Source: Notospermus geniculatus
Taxonomy: Eukaryota; Nemertea; Pilidiophora; Heteronemertea; Lineidae
Length of the DNA: 64,000 nucleotides
Direction of reading: 5' to 3'
Assembly (NCBI GenBank): GCA_002633025.1
Contig: NMRB01000934.1
Coordinates: 41,176 to 105,175 of the forward strand
Shown here: in pieces, positions 29,401 to 36,469 of the stretch
How the letters are laid out: each line of letters opens with the position of its first letter
Position numbering within the stretch: position 1 is the first letter of the stretch
Notes under the pieces: generated by a model
What the model was told of the DNA's origin: nothing
The model's input: only the letters and a program-made list of their open reading frames with translations
The model's database searches: none
Program-made: the position numbers and the translations under genes

Positions 29401-31628
29401 TCCTCGCAGAGCCATATTCATCAAAACTCTGGGTGCTGTTGAAGCCACACTTTACATTTGTTCCACTTAGGTCATCCTATCATCAAAAGAGAATGAGGCC
29501 ACATACATCGATACATGTACGGCCGGTATAATAAAAAAACAGAATACTGGAAGACATACATGTACCGGTACAGTTTTGTACGGCAGGCCAAAGTGAAGGT
29601 CCCCTGACATGCCTGAAGAAGCTAATTATAAAGTTGAGCCCACATGCAAGTTAGAAGCGAACAAATATTTCTGCTGACACGGTTCCCTCAAGCATTATCG
29701 CAGGGGGCACCACAAGTCACTGACTTTTATGGCTGAACTTTTGAATCCTGATTATGATGGAATTGACATTTGGGTCAGGGACAGGGTCAGGATAGGCCTA
29801 GTTTCCTTTTGTAGTAGGCAGGCCTATAGGCCTATGGTAGTTGGCAAAAATCTGAATTGTCAAGTCCCCCGTTTAAAACGTGCATCCTCCTTTTTGTCCG
29901 AGAGGATTGGATAACCCGCTGGGAGTGTCGTTGAATCTCTTTCGACGTGACGTTGTCCTGGCTTAGGCCTAGGCTTTTCATTTCACAGGCCTTCCTCTCT
30001 CATCTCAGTCTGGGTCGCACTATTTACCGACAACTACCGTCAACTACCGACAACTACCGTCAACTGCCGACAACTACCGACAACTAGAGTTTAATTACCG
30101 ACAACTAGAGTTTAATTACCGACAACTACAGGCAACTGCCGACAACTGAGGTTTATTTCACAAAAAAATAATTTTTTGGCTAATTTTTTTAAACTTTCGT
30201 GGCGTTTTCGCGACGCATTTGACAATCGGGACACGGCGGGATGTTGATATCAGGAATTCTGCTTTCAGTTCATAGAGTGCAGCACCTAGCCTAAGGCCAT
30301 GTAAAAAAATAATTGGTTAGCATCCTTCCACTCTCAGTTTTCTGAGGAGGGCCGCGCCGGGAGTTTTTTTTAAAATTTTTTATTGAGTTTGAGATGGATG
30401 TTACCATTGTAATTATGGCGACCTGAGGGTAATTCCAAATATATAGGTAGGAATTGAAATAAAAACCACTTTCTATCCATGAAAACTCAACTGTCATTGT
30501 TTTGGCAAAGGTTATGAAGACATTGTATCTTTCTATCTTTGCGTCGGCCCCCCGTCGCTGTCTCACCGCTGCCGTCATTACCTGTCTTCGCCACCTTTGG
30601 CTCAGTTGCCACCTGTTCTCTTTCGTCGGACCCAGGGGTCTCAAAAATAGCCGATCAATGTCGGCAAACAGGGCCGTATTTAACTTTTTGGTCCAGGGGG
30701 GGAGGAGCCTATCAGGGGGCAGAAGTCCCCTTTTTGCCATTTTTTGCCACAAATCCGCATGAAAATCACGTTTTTTTTGTTGGCTCAGGGGGGAGGGCAG
30801 TTGGCTTGTTTTGCCGCCGCCTATATTTTCCGTTGATTGTCAAAATAAACAACTTTCTAACTTTTACTACCTGTTAAGGCTGATTCATACTCCGTCCGGA
30901 TTTTGCGCCGACTATGATCAATTTCACTGCGTGTGCACATTCACGTCGTGGAANGTGAATGTACTGCGGGGGCGCTGATGGTTGGGCCTTTTCCGCTTCG
31001 CTGATTTATGCTGATTGGCCATGTGCTAGGTGCGATAAGGCCTATTGAATCTCCTTCAACGTCGTCGTGCTAGCACTCCACTGCCACTGGTCTGATTATT
31101 ATCAATTGGGAAGCCCTCCTAGGCCTAGCCTACGGCATAGGTCTAAAAAGCTAAACTCATTCCGACTTTTCACAGCCACAGGTAAAGGCACAGCAGGACA
31201 CAGGTCTTCCTGTTAATTTCTGTTAGCTACATTGTAGGCCCTATTATTATTATAGACATAGCACAGGCGTGAGTGAGATGAACAACAGACACTGCACACA
31301 CAAAATCATTGATTCAGTAGGGCCTACACAGCTACGTAGGGGATGCACATCTACTTCTCACAGCTGACCTGTAGGCCTATGTACATTGCACGTACATTTT
31401 GTACAGAGATGTTTCTATGTCCGCTTCAAAACAAAAGGCTCAGCGGCACTTTTCAAGCAGGTTTTACGCAAAATCTACATAGCTAGAAATTGGAAATTAC
31501 AGTTTAAATCAAAGGTCTAGTATCAAACTTACTTCTTTTTGTTTTGGTTCTTGTGGATATACACCCGGCGGGCCTAAACGGGGCTTTTTTAAAGGGCGAC
31601 TTTCTTGACTTGGATAAGCAGTCGCCAT
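1..31628 (-). CDS. MED12: MED12, Mediator kinase-module subunit (31 exons in window, C-terminus beyond left edge)
   Basis: MED12 links the CDK8/cyclin C kinase to core Mediator in the nucleus and activates CDK8. Recognised by strong similarity over the whole length: exon 1 has [20 protein letters not shown], exon 3 the block starting [20 protein letters not shown], exon 9 LCEWAV, exon 14 [14 protein letters not shown] and [16 protein letters not shown]. Exons were placed by GT-AG sites and all phases agree: 31533-31628, 29270-29476, 28589-28820, 27901-28088, 26971-27230, 25532-25799, 25068-25167, 24081-24217, 23293-23554, 22518-22774, 20792-21481, 20319-20482, 19657-19765, 18438-18821, 17599-17728, 16788-17006, 16341-16467, 14781-14955, 13456-13560, 12879-13066, 12132-12302, 10910-11111, 10185-10418, 9519-9820, 8331-8436, 6268-6282, 4682-4813, 4378-4510, 1644-1780, 813-975, 1-160. 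This sums to 6053 coding bases; human MED12 is about 2180 residues, so roughly 150 residues plus the stop should lie beyond the left edge. 5' UTR not resolved. Confidence 0.95.
246..555. mobile_element. MITE with TTAA-bounded inverted ends (MED12 intron 30)
   Basis: The left end TTAATCCATTAGGCGCCA (246-263) and right end TGGCGCCTAATGGGTTAA (538-555) are inverted repeats with one mismatch, both bounded by TTAA. A TTAA target duplication is typical of piggyBac-type elements. No coding capacity. Confidence 0.75.
568..657 (-). pseudogene. Partial duplicate of the 3' end of MED12 exon 30 with its splice donor
   Basis: This stretch repeats 771-875: the last third of exon 30, its GTAAGT donor and the following intron bases. 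The copy lacks an acceptor, has lost the MQPMQG repeat unit plus one base (a frame change), and sits in intron 30 downstream of the real exon. It looks like a non-functional tandem exon fragment whose donor is still perfect. Confidence 0.75.
1903..2096. mobile_element. MITE-like inverted repeat (MED12 intron 29 side)
   Basis: Arms read tcaatggggaactttccta at the left and the reverse complement ggaaagttgcccattga at the right, continuing inward through AGAGGCC and GCGGTCC. About 190 bp with no coding capacity. Confidence 0.65.
2166..2374. mobile_element. MITE with ends TATGACCCTCCACCACAAAA
   Basis: The left arm tatgaccctccaccacaaaa and the right arm ttttgtggtagagggtcaca are inverted repeats. 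About 209 bp, lying between MED12 exons 28 and 29. Confidence 0.7.
2390..2935. repeat. 73-bp minisatellite, about seven units
   Basis: The phrase gaacacccacagcaagga recurs at about 2524, 2601, 2673, 2746, 2819 and 2892, a spacing of 72-77 bases. Each unit also contains attggnatggcagaagta and gcaggtcaccattgga. It lies in the MED12 intron between exons 28 and 29; isolated half units occur near 2115 and 2393. Confidence 0.9.
3499..3579. repeat. Short inverted repeat, family member also at 11190-11265
   Basis: Arms ggtattcattggaaag and ctttccaatgaatacc face each other, flanked by gaaaaccctgtc and gacagggttt. A related hairpin (gaaaacctgtcacac and gtattcattggaaag arms) is present at 11190-11265 in intron 21. 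Confidence 0.6.
4120..4331. repeat. 27-bp minisatellite, about eight units
   Basis: The unit is aaactttgattgctattctagactagt. It lies just past the donor of MED12 exon 28. The 27-base period is divisible by three, so an open frame runs through it on the plus strand, but nothing else supports coding. Confidence 0.9.
6268..6282 (-). CDS. MED12: MED12 exon 26, 15-base microexon (DVRKK)
   Basis: On the minus strand a pyrimidine-rich tract ending TTCAG precedes GATGTTAGAAAGAAG, and GTAAGG follows directly. The 15 bases are phase 0 at both ends, as are flanking exons 25 and 27, so inclusion keeps the frame and adds DVRKK. Family members have a basic ERKKK-like stretch here. It could be an alternatively included exon or a chance pair of sites. 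Confidence 0.6.
6632..6880. mobile_element. MITE with 35-bp inverted ends (MED12 intron 25)
   Basis: The left arm starts agtctgactcaacctagagg and continues taacatgaaaggaat; the right arm is its near-perfect reverse complement ending ctaggttgagtcggact. About 250 bp. It directly abuts the next element at 6883. Confidence 0.75.
6883..7082. mobile_element. MITE with ends TATAGAGGCCTTGCA; half copy at 18308-18376
   Basis: Arms tatagaggccttgca...tgacgtca and tgacgtca..tgcaaggcctctata are inverted, followed inward by ccatgctggaggg/ccccccagcatgg. A single arm (cctctgcagcatgtgccccc to gcaaggcctctatta) occurs at 18308-18376 in MED12 intron 14. Confidence 0.75.
7163..7338. mobile_element. CAGGGGCGGATCC-family MITE, copy 1
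   Basis: A 176-bp element with ends CAGGCGCAGATCC and GGATCCGCCCCTG, flanked by a perfect 5-bp direct repeat ACAAA. Copies 2 and 3 are at 23670-23828 and 25277-25442, in MED12 introns. The CAGGG ends suggest a hAT-related group that makes 5-bp duplications. Confidence 0.75.
7980..8180. repeat. About 21-bp minisatellite (cccactacagaggttcaaat)
   Basis: Eight to nine imperfect units of cccactacagaggttcaaat in the MED12 intron between exons 25 and 26, only about 150 bp from exon 25. Confidence 0.85.
8516..8860. mobile_element. TTAA-bounded MITE
   Basis: Ends TTAAAGGGAGACTCCAC and GTGGAGTCTGCCTTTAA are inverted, and secondary arms tttgaatttttg and aaaattcaaaag follow inside. TTAA at both edges again fits a piggyBac-type target. 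345 bp, between exons 24 and 25. Confidence 0.75.
8957..9468. mobile_element. MITE with ends around CATAAAGGAATCAACCATAA
   Basis: The left arm contains cataaaggaatcaaccataa and aggtttaactg; the right arm is the reverse complement (cagttgaacctttatgg onward). About 510 bp. A half copy (cctttatgtttgattccttt) is at 37851-37890 beside the polyQ reading frame. Confidence 0.75.
9519..20482 (-). CDS. MED12: MED12 exons 12-24: central helical-repeat region
   Basis: Residues about 900 to 1736. Typical blocks include [20 protein letters not shown] (exon 12), [17 protein letters not shown] (13), [14 protein letters not shown] (14), [19 protein letters not shown] (15), [20 protein letters not shown] (16), [15 protein letters not shown] (19), [20 protein letters not shown] (20), [13 protein letters not shown] (21), [20 protein letters not shown] (22), [18 protein letters not shown] (23) and [18 protein letters not shown] (24). 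Lengths and order match the animal family without a missing block. Intron 22 carries a splice-donor-derived minisatellite, and MITEs lie close to exons 17 and 10. Confidence 0.94.
9886..10063. mobile_element. MITE with ends GTGACCCGGCACAACAAAA
   Basis: Ends gtgacccggcacaacaaaa and ttttgttgtgccgggtcac are inverted, with further pairing of aagaagacc and ggtcttctt. 178 bp in MED12 intron 23, next to a tRNA-like SINE piece. Confidence 0.75.
10099..10170 (-). repeat. tRNA-derived SINE head
   Basis: On the minus strand there is an A-box-like TAGTGGTGCAGTGG and, about 40 bases on, a B-box GGTTCAATTCC. The outer 7 bases (GAGAGCC and GGGTCTC) can pair as an acceptor stem. The anticodon stem pairs poorly, so this is a decayed tRNA-like SINE head and not a functional tRNA. 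Confidence 0.65.
10455..10909. repeat. 30-bp minisatellite built from the MED12 exon 22 splice donor
   Basis: About 15 imperfect 30-bp units, typified by ccagtactcaccaaactcaa followed by ccctgagcac. The last unit overlaps the real exon 22 end and donor at 10910/10909. On the gene strand each unit reads ...GTTGAGTTTGGTGAGTACTG, so most units carry a GTGAGT or GTAAGT donor-like site. Confidence 0.9.
13180..13412 (-). repeat. tRNA(Leu)-like SINE
   Basis: Minus strand: GATAGCCAAGTGG (A box), then an anticodon-like hairpin CCG-CTCAGCAAG-CGG, then GGCTTCGAATCC (B box), then an unrelated body down to about 13180. The body (caagtg..cttggatggg..cctt..gcaaag) recurs in part at 17842-17890 and 18178-18260, so the family is dispersed. 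Confidence 0.7.
15044..15984. repeat. Fold-back element with about 150-bp arms
   Basis: The left arm (15046-15217, containing aaagctgaactgcatgaac, then gaccaccac and tggcgccactgtattcaccc) is inverted relative to the right arm (about 15861-15984, tggcgccaccaaatacg to gagttcagctttaa). The arms are diverged. No reading frame in the middle looks coding. Confidence 0.65.
15984..16243. mobile_element. MITE with ends TAAGCTAGGAATCCACC; second copy at 59302-59546
   Basis: Ends taagctaggaatccaccat and the inverted cagtggatttctagcttta, with internal pairing of gacttgctttgcaac. A close second copy occurs upstream of Ig gene B exon 3 at 59302-59546, showing a dispersed family. Confidence 0.75.
16490..16656. 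mobile_element. MITE with ends GGCAGTCTAGGAAAACCCGT; second copy 24356-24532
   Basis: The ends ggcagtctaggaaaacccgt and acgggttttctagactgcc are inverted. The copy at 24356-24532 shares the centre (caagggctgtcagattgcct and acctgttacgaagt). This copy begins about 22 bases from the exon 17 acceptor of MED12. Confidence 0.75.
19324..19438. mobile_element. Short MITE, ends TTCATAAAACC
   Basis: Arms ttcataaaaccgtgcaagct and agcttttagcatggttttatgaa are imperfectly inverted over about 115 bp in MED12 intron 13. Confidence 0.5.
20792..25799 (-). CDS. MED12: MED12 exons 6-11: LCEWAV domain
   Basis: Residues about 328 to 899. Exon 6 has [20 protein letters not shown] and PGTLAWHN. Exons 7 and 8 carry [19 protein letters not shown] and [15 protein letters not shown]. 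Exon 9 gives the family signature ILLCEWAVS (about 506-515) and [13 protein letters not shown]. Exon 10 has [19 protein letters not shown]. Exon 11 is the largest exon (690 bases, 230 codons) with [33 protein letters not shown] and [21 protein letters not shown] lysine-rich stretch inside exon 11 (about [13 protein letters not shown]) falls in a poorly conserved linker. Confidence 0.94.
21751..22150. mobile_element. Inverted-end element, TTCTTTGGTTTACGGGC
   Basis: Ends attctttggtttacgggc and gcccgtaaaccaaagaat are inverted repeats about 400 bp apart in MED12 intron 10. The interior is AT-rich with no recognisable coding sequence. Confidence 0.6.
22360..22488. mobile_element. MITE 30 bases from MED12 exon 10
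   Basis: Arms gaataaagactagtaaatgc and gcatttgctagtctttattc are near-perfect inverted repeats, bounded by caatgggtca and tgacccaatg. The right edge is about 30 bp from the exon 10 donor. Confidence 0.7.
23670..23828. mobile_element. CAGGGGCGGATCC-family MITE, copy 2
   Basis: Starts CAGGGGCAGATCCAGG and ends GGATCCGCCACTA. Flanks GTGAT and GTAAT match at four of five bases, consistent with the 5-bp duplication of copies 1 and 3. Confidence 0.7.
23901..24062. mobile_element. TTAA-bounded short element
   Basis: Starts ttaaccgcttaacg and ends cagttaaggggttaa, with internal inverted pieces acgtcctacgc/gacgtaatagtacgcc. Weaker than the other elements. Confidence 0.45.
24687..25062. mobile_element. 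Inverted-repeat element abutting the MED12 exon 7 donor
   Basis: The left arm 24687-24750 (aatggggaacccgcatgac, gcagtcagtataagacccg) is inverted relative to the right arm 25003-25062 (cgggtcttatactgacagcg, ggttcctcattggga). The right edge lies within or next to the GTGAGT donor of exon 7 (25062-25067). Confidence 0.6.
25277..25442. mobile_element. CAGGGGCGGATCC-family MITE, copy 3
   Basis: 166 bp, starts CAGGGGCGGATCCAGG, ends CACGCCTG, flanked by a perfect 5-bp direct repeat ATCAT. Lies between MED12 exons 6 and 7. Confidence 0.75.
26971..31628 (-). CDS. MED12: MED12 exons 1-5: N-terminal CDK8-activating region
   Basis: Residues 1 to about 328. Exon 1 (32 codons, phase 0) starts [20 protein letters not shown]; its ATG is at 31626-31628 and its donor is GTAAGT. 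Exon 2 (33-101) holds the segment that in human MED12 activates cyclin C-CDK8; the human residues L36, Q43 and G44 align with L35, C42 and G43 here. Exon 3 (102-179) is the Med12 domain, with [19 protein letters not shown] and [11 protein letters not shown]. Exon 4 (to 241) continues [18 protein letters not shown]. Exon 5 (to 328) has the conserved [19 protein letters not shown]. Introns 1, 2 and 4 hold transposon-derived repeats. Confidence 0.94.
27560..27700 (+). repeat. Dispersed repeat with CTGAAGAAGACCCC motif; related copy at 38641-38760
   Basis: The sequence from cttgaaagtgccagcctgaa to gtgtgtcgccttttgtgctc is related, in opposite orientation, to 38641-38760 beside the polyQ frame. A partial copy is at 28893-28965. 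The 38701-38745 copy has a hammerhead-like core on the minus strand. Confidence 0.6.
28162..28342. mobile_element. GGAGCxGTCAG-family MITE, copy 1 (MED12 intron 3)
   Basis: Ends aggagctgtgagccagttga and gactgctcctatt. Interior words (agcggaccnattc, ttggtgctcantcaa, gacggcagcaaagttct) recur in copies at 38800-38967, 39738-39908, 48285-48728, 55183-55661 and about 56070-56166. A dispersed non-autonomous DNA transposon family. Confidence 0.8.
30000..30155. repeat. 10-bp tandem repeat (ccgacaacta)
   Basis: About a dozen imperfect units of ccgacaacta/ccgtcaacta with two insertions of gagtttaatta. Lies in the first intron of MED12. Confidence 0.85.
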
Positions 31629-32189
31629 TATTTTACAGCAGGAAAATCACCAGAGCAGCTTCTGCGACCACTCCATTTCCTCAACCTCGTCCCAATGAGC
31701 CAATAATACACTGGTCGCTTGCCCTCGTACATGCAGGCTCCGCTACGAGTACTGGAGGAGCGTCGCGGAGGGTAAGAAACCAGTCTACTGCGCCAAAAAA
31801 AGCATACTGGAATTTCTGGCGAATAAAGGCCAATTCATACTTCTCCGTTTTGGGCTTTGCGCTTGTCCGTTCCCTATGTTCATGTCTGGTACCAACAATA
31901 AAATTACTTTTTCTACCACACATTCACACCGGCATACATAGGAAACTACACGCGAAGCGCAAAACGCAAAGTATGAATCTATTTTAATCTAGTTCGGACT
32001 CGCCACTGGAAGTGGGAACCCGTACTCGATGGGGTAAGGAGGATCGGACAACTGATCACATGACCAGCGTCACCAACCATATTATAGATCGCGCAACCAT
32101 GGCGGCCAGTTCAGTGGGGGGGGGCAGTTCAGTTGGGGGGGGGGGGGAAGGTATTATAATACCCAAGCCCAGGTGTAACGTTTTTCAGT
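31629..32189. other. MED12 5' flank up to the assembly gap
   Basis: This 560-base stretch should hold the MED12 promoter and 5' UTR, but I see no TATA box. At about 31831-31984 a diverged inverted-repeat element (ccaattcatacttctccgtt against aacgcaaagtatgaatc) is present. G-tracts at 32117-32147 run up towards the gap. Confidence 0.5.
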
Positions 32190-33171
32190 NNNNNNNNNNN
32201 NNNNNNNNNNNNNNNNNNNNNNNNNNNNNNNNNNNNNNNNNNNNNNNNNNNNNNNNNNNNNNNNNNNNNNNNNNNNNNNNNNNNNNNNNNNNNNNNNNNN
32301 NNNNNNNNNNNNNNNNNNNNNNNNNNNNNNNNNNNNNNNNNNNNNNNNNNNNNNNNNNNNNNNNNNNNNNNNNNNNNNNNNNNNNNNNNNNNNNNNNNNN
32401 NNNNNNNNNNNNNNNNNNNNNNNNNNNNNNNNNNNNNNNNNNNNNNNNNNNNNNNNNNNNNNNNNNNNNNNNNNNNNNNNNNNNNNNNNNNNNNNNNNNN
32501 NNNNNNNNNNNNNNNNNNNNNNNNNNNNNNNNNNNNNNNNNNNNNNNNNNNNNNNNNNNNNNNNNNNNNNNNNNNNNNNNNNNNNNNNNNNNNNNNNNNN
32601 NNNNNNNNNNNNNNNNNNNNNNNNNNNNNNNNNNNNNNNNNNNNNNNNNNNNNNNNNNNNNNNNNNNNNNNNNNNNNNNNNNNNNNNNNNNNNNNNNNNN
32701 NNNNNNNNNNNNNNNNNNNNNNNNNNNNNNNNNNNNNNNNNNNNNNNNNNNNNNNNNNNNNNNNNNNNNNNNNNNNNNNNNNNNNNNNNNNNNNNNNNNN
32801 NNNNNNNNNNNNNNNNNNNNNNNNNNNNNNNNNNNNNNNNNNNNNNNNNNNNNNNNNNNNNNNNNNNNNNNNNNNNNNNNNNNNNNNNNNNNNNNNNNNN
32901 NNNNNNNNNNNNNNNNNNNNNNNNNNNNNNNNNNNNNNNNNNNNNNNNNNNNNNNNNNNNNNNNNNNNNNNNNNNNNNNNNNNNNNNNNNNNNNNNNNNN
33001 NNNNNNNNNNNNNNNNNNNNNNNNNNNNNNNNNNNNNNNNNNNNNNNNNNNNNNNNNNNNNNNNNNNNNNNNNNNNNNNNNNNNNNNNNNNNNNNNNNNN
33101 NNNNNNNNNNNNNNNNNNNNNNNNNNNNNNNNNNNNNNNNNNNNNNNNNNNNNNNNNNNNNNNNNNNNNNN
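32190..33171. other. Assembly gap (982 N)
   Basis: A run of N from 32190 to 33171. Reading frames crossing it are meaningless. Confidence 1.
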
Positions 33172-34059
33172 ATTTGGCAAAGCATCTGACGTCACACACT
33201 CGGCCACTCGATCGGCAATTTCCGTCAGTATTCGTGCCAAGTGACTTTCTTGCAATGGCCGCCGCCGGGTCAGTATTTCGGATCGTAGATGCCGGGAAAT
33301 TGGGTCTTTTATCCTCCAATTTTCAAAAATTTTCCTTGCGAGAGGGGGGACACCCCCCCCGCGCTCCCCCCCGGTCGCGCTTCGCGCTCCCTGTTTTTTT
33401 CCCTGCTTCCGGTTTTTCCCTCCGAGACCACTCTCATGCCTGATATATACTTTAAAGACATAACAATGATACGGCATGCACTTTTTACACAATATCATCA
33501 GTACATTATAGTTACACATCCAATTGATAAACATTCACTGTTTTTTATAGAAACATTTAAATTATTCAATGGCCTATCTCGGCTACTTCTAACACCTTTA
33601 CAGTGTTCGTAGTACACTGTAGTAAAAAATTCCAACAATAGACACAATAAAACAATACCTTTTGCGGACATCGTGGAGAGAGGTGAGAAGGCATCACGCC
33701 TTACATAACCATCAAAACATCGGATCACATCTCTCAAAATTCTAAGTAAACAATTCCGTCCTTACACCGTACATATCAGCCGTACATCGTACATATCAGC
33801 CGTACACCGTACATATCAGCGGTAGGGTTACGTTTCGGCTACACTGCAGTTGGTCATTCGGTCCCTCACGTTCAGGCCTACTCTGGGAAGGACCTGAAAG
33901 AAAAACAAAAGCAACGTGAAAATTGTGGTTGGAATCAACAACCAGCAAATGCAAAAACACCACCAGAGAATGAATAGCAGTGTTCGTGCAGATTACCGCA
34001 TTTGCAGATTGCAGATTGCGGTAATCTGCAGATTACCGCAAATGTCAAACCCACTGAAA
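33172..34059. other. Intergenic, no gene recognised
   Basis: Contains a C-rich stretch next to ttcgcgctcc (33340-33400) and a short tandem repeat of cgtacatatcagc (33765-33825, three units). A TTTCAG-preceded minus-strand frame at about 33830-33890 could be a small exon, but nothing confirms it. Confidence 0.4.
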
Positions 34060-35682
34060 TAGTTGCGCTTCCACTACAAAAAAAGCTGGTATTTGTCCGC
34101 TCTTATTCTGCTTCCATTACAGAATTGCCGGGTTTAATAAGTCCGGTTCTATTAAGTGCGGATCTATTTAGTTCGGACAGCATAAGTTGCGCTTCCACTA
34201 CAAAAAAAGCCGGTATATGTCCGCTCTTATTCTGCTTCCATTACAGAATTGCCGGGTTTAATAAGTCCGGTTCTATTAAGTGCGGATCTATTTAGTTCGG
34301 ATAGCATAGCCGATCATACTCCGAATCTAGATGCGGATAAATTTTGTAATGGAATGGCAATAACACCGGATCTACATGTATTTGTAGTATTATGCTCGGC
34401 TACAGGTGGCTCCACGGTCGCTTGCGACTGTGCATGACCTGTCCAAACTAAATACATCCGCACTTAATAGGTATCTTGCAGCTAAGCGACGTAACGGACG
34501 AAAATTACTTATGCGGCGACGTATAGTACGATATTCTCCAACGAAATGTCTCCATACTACAGTCTTACACTATGAATGCCCCGGCCTACCGCAAATCTAC
34601 CCCACGCTTGGAGAATGATTTTCGGCATAATGTAATAAGGTCTGTTAGTCTATTGGCCAAGATCTAATTCATGCATGGCGCTACTCAATCAGCTCGATAG
34701 GGGTGCAAGGGAGATTACGTCACATGTTTTGTGACCATTGTCAGCGTATGTAGATTGTATTCATGTGTTTGCTGCATCATCAAAACGGCTGAGAGAAGAG
34801 TAATACGGCCAATGACACAGCCTGAAAAAGACGCCATCAGAAATGCCTGTCACAGTCACCGGAATAATTACAATCGCGTCCTTGCGCATGTGCGAGGAGA
34901 CTTGCCTGCCCAGAATCGCGAGATACTTATGATGGCCGCACTGATGAAGCACTTCGTCGCAGAATAAGAGATTTTGTGCGGAGGGAATTAATTGAGTAAA
35001 ATTTTGAAACTTTCTTAATATTGCAACTTTTGTTTCATGAGTATCGATTTTTGCCAAGCCACATGTACATGTACATGTATGCCGATCCAAAACAAACATC
35101 ATTTCTTAATTTGTCATAGTCTCGCGTCACCAGCCTCTCTCTCTTACAGGAGAGAGTCTGGTAGAACAGACTACAAAATCTTGTTACCGCTAGGTGGCGA
35201 GTGTCCAGATTTCATGGGCGCAGCCATGTTTAATCAGCCGTTGGCCAATCAGATTCGGATGCTCTGAGCTGGACACTCGCCACCTAGCGGTAACAAGATT
35301 TCGTAGTCTGTTCTACCAGACTCTCTCCTGTAAGAGAGAGAGGCTGGTGACGCGAGACTAAATTTGTCACACGGGGCGCGCAAAGCATGACGGTTGATGC
35401 CTGTCGACAAGACTATTTGCCTTCCCTATGTAATAATGGGGTCTCAAACGAATGGTTTCGCCCACTTTGTTGGTCATTACAGGAGCGTTCGCCTGGACAG
35501 CCAATCGTGTGGAAAAGGGGCGGGTAATTTATTATAAGTCACCGTTTCGTCCGTTACGTCCGTTCCGTCGGTTAGCTGCAAGATACCTAATAGAACCGGA
35601 CTTATTAAACCCGGCAATTCTGTAATGGAAGCAGAACAAGAGCGGACAAATACCAGCTTTTTTTGTAGTGGAAGCGCAACTA
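34060..35682. mobile_element. Composite element with about 100-bp inverted ends (TAGTTGCGCTTCCACTACAA)
   Basis: The left end (34060-34158) is directly repeated at 34189-34310, and the inverted right end lies at about 35545-35682. Pairing extends through ggtatcttgcagctaa (34468-34483 against 35567-35582), so the original arm was longer and is interrupted by the tandem repeat. TA lies at both outer edges. Two short frames inside (34406-34618 and 34731-34967, plus strand) resemble nothing I know. A second transposon is nested at 35117-35360. Confidence 0.7.
35117..35360. mobile_element. Long-TIR element (TAGTCTCGCG ends) with 9-bp target duplication
   Basis: 244 bp with arms of about 90 bp that are almost perfect inverted repeats (TAGTCTCGCGTCACCAGCCT onward). 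It is flanked by a perfect 9-bp direct repeat AATTTGTCA (35108-35116 and 35361-35369). Long ends and a 9-bp duplication fit a Mutator-like non-autonomous element. Related ends (tagtctcgcg) recur at 52423, 52997 and 63421. Confidence 0.85.
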
Positions 35683-35748
35683 GAATCTGATGGTCGCCGG
35701 TAGGATTAGCAAAAGGGGTTGTTCATTTTGGCGTCACTTGAGGAATCT

Positions 35749-35894
35749 GGGCCGTATGCACCAAACGAAGATTATCTTGAACTCGGGTTGAGCGACAATT
35801 TTTCAATTGTTCAGATTTGCCAGGGCATGATGTGACAATGGAAATGTTGTAGCTCAACCTGAGTTCAAGATAATCTTCGTTTGGTGCATACGGC
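35749..35894. mobile_element. Short MITE, ends GGCCGTATGCACCAAACGAA
   Basis: Arms ggccgtatgcaccaaacgaa and the reverse complement, extending through gattatcttgaactc. 145 bp. Distantly similar in the outer GGGCCGTAT to the element at 39056-39173. Confidence 0.75.
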
Positions 35895-35946
35895 CACAGT
35901 TGTGATCCTTGGGAAAACAGAAAAAGCTATGCACTTGCAAGTTGCA

Positions 35947-36308
35947 CAACCTCGTCCCCAGGGGTATAGTTCGCTCAGACAACCTCGGACCACTCGCTCA
36001 CTAACCCCTGGAATCAGCTTCGGTTGCTAATCCAGGAATCTTGGACTAAGTATAGGTGGCAGCACGAGTCAAAATAATCAATTTGAAATACTAACCAGTG
36101 CTTTTTAAAATTCTTTTTACAAAAAATCATCAAACCTGGATATAGATAACCTTCTGGTTTGATCCAAAATATTTTGAAAATTTATTTGGGTATATTCTTG
36201 GATATATTTGACGGTTTGCCGTCAACCAATCACGTGCGTTAAATCCAAAGCTGATGCCAGGGGTTAGTGACGCTGTCAGAAAGCGAACGACCCCTGGGAA
36301 CGAGGTTG
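35947..36308. mobile_element. CAACCTCGT-family element with perfect 9-bp target duplication
   Basis: Starts CAACCTCGTCCCCAGGGGT, ends with the inverted form, and is flanked by the 9-bp direct repeat CAAGTTGCA on both sides. A 101-bp relative is at 51908-52008, also with a perfect 9-bp duplication. It lies 160 bp downstream of the nanos stop codon. Confidence 0.85.
36182..36187 (-). terminator. Possible polyadenylation signal of nanos
   Basis: AATAAA on the minus strand about 285 bases past the stop codon, inside the CAACCTCGT transposon (35947-36308). Position approximate. Confidence 0.3.
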
Positions 36309-36469
36309 CAAGTTGCAGGGATTATTTGTTGTGCTGTACAGAATAATCGCTGCAGTTTGCAGCTTCATACATGTAGCTGTTCTCCATTTTCTCAAGGATC
36401 ACAACTCAAATTCCTCAACTGACGAAAATGAACAGTCCCATTCATGACTTTCTTTAGCTGTCGGCCAAC

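Noticed and set aside
30291-30752. 153-codon minus-strand frame
   Set aside because: It lies in MED12 intron 1 next to T-rich and repeat sequence, and shows no domain that I recognise.
32012-33534. Long frames across the gap
   Set aside because: They are made of N and carry no information.
33830-33890. Possible last exon of nanos reached from the donor-like site at its stop
   Set aside because: The acceptor is plausible, but transposons and more than 2.5 kb separate the two, and nanos genes usually have no introns.
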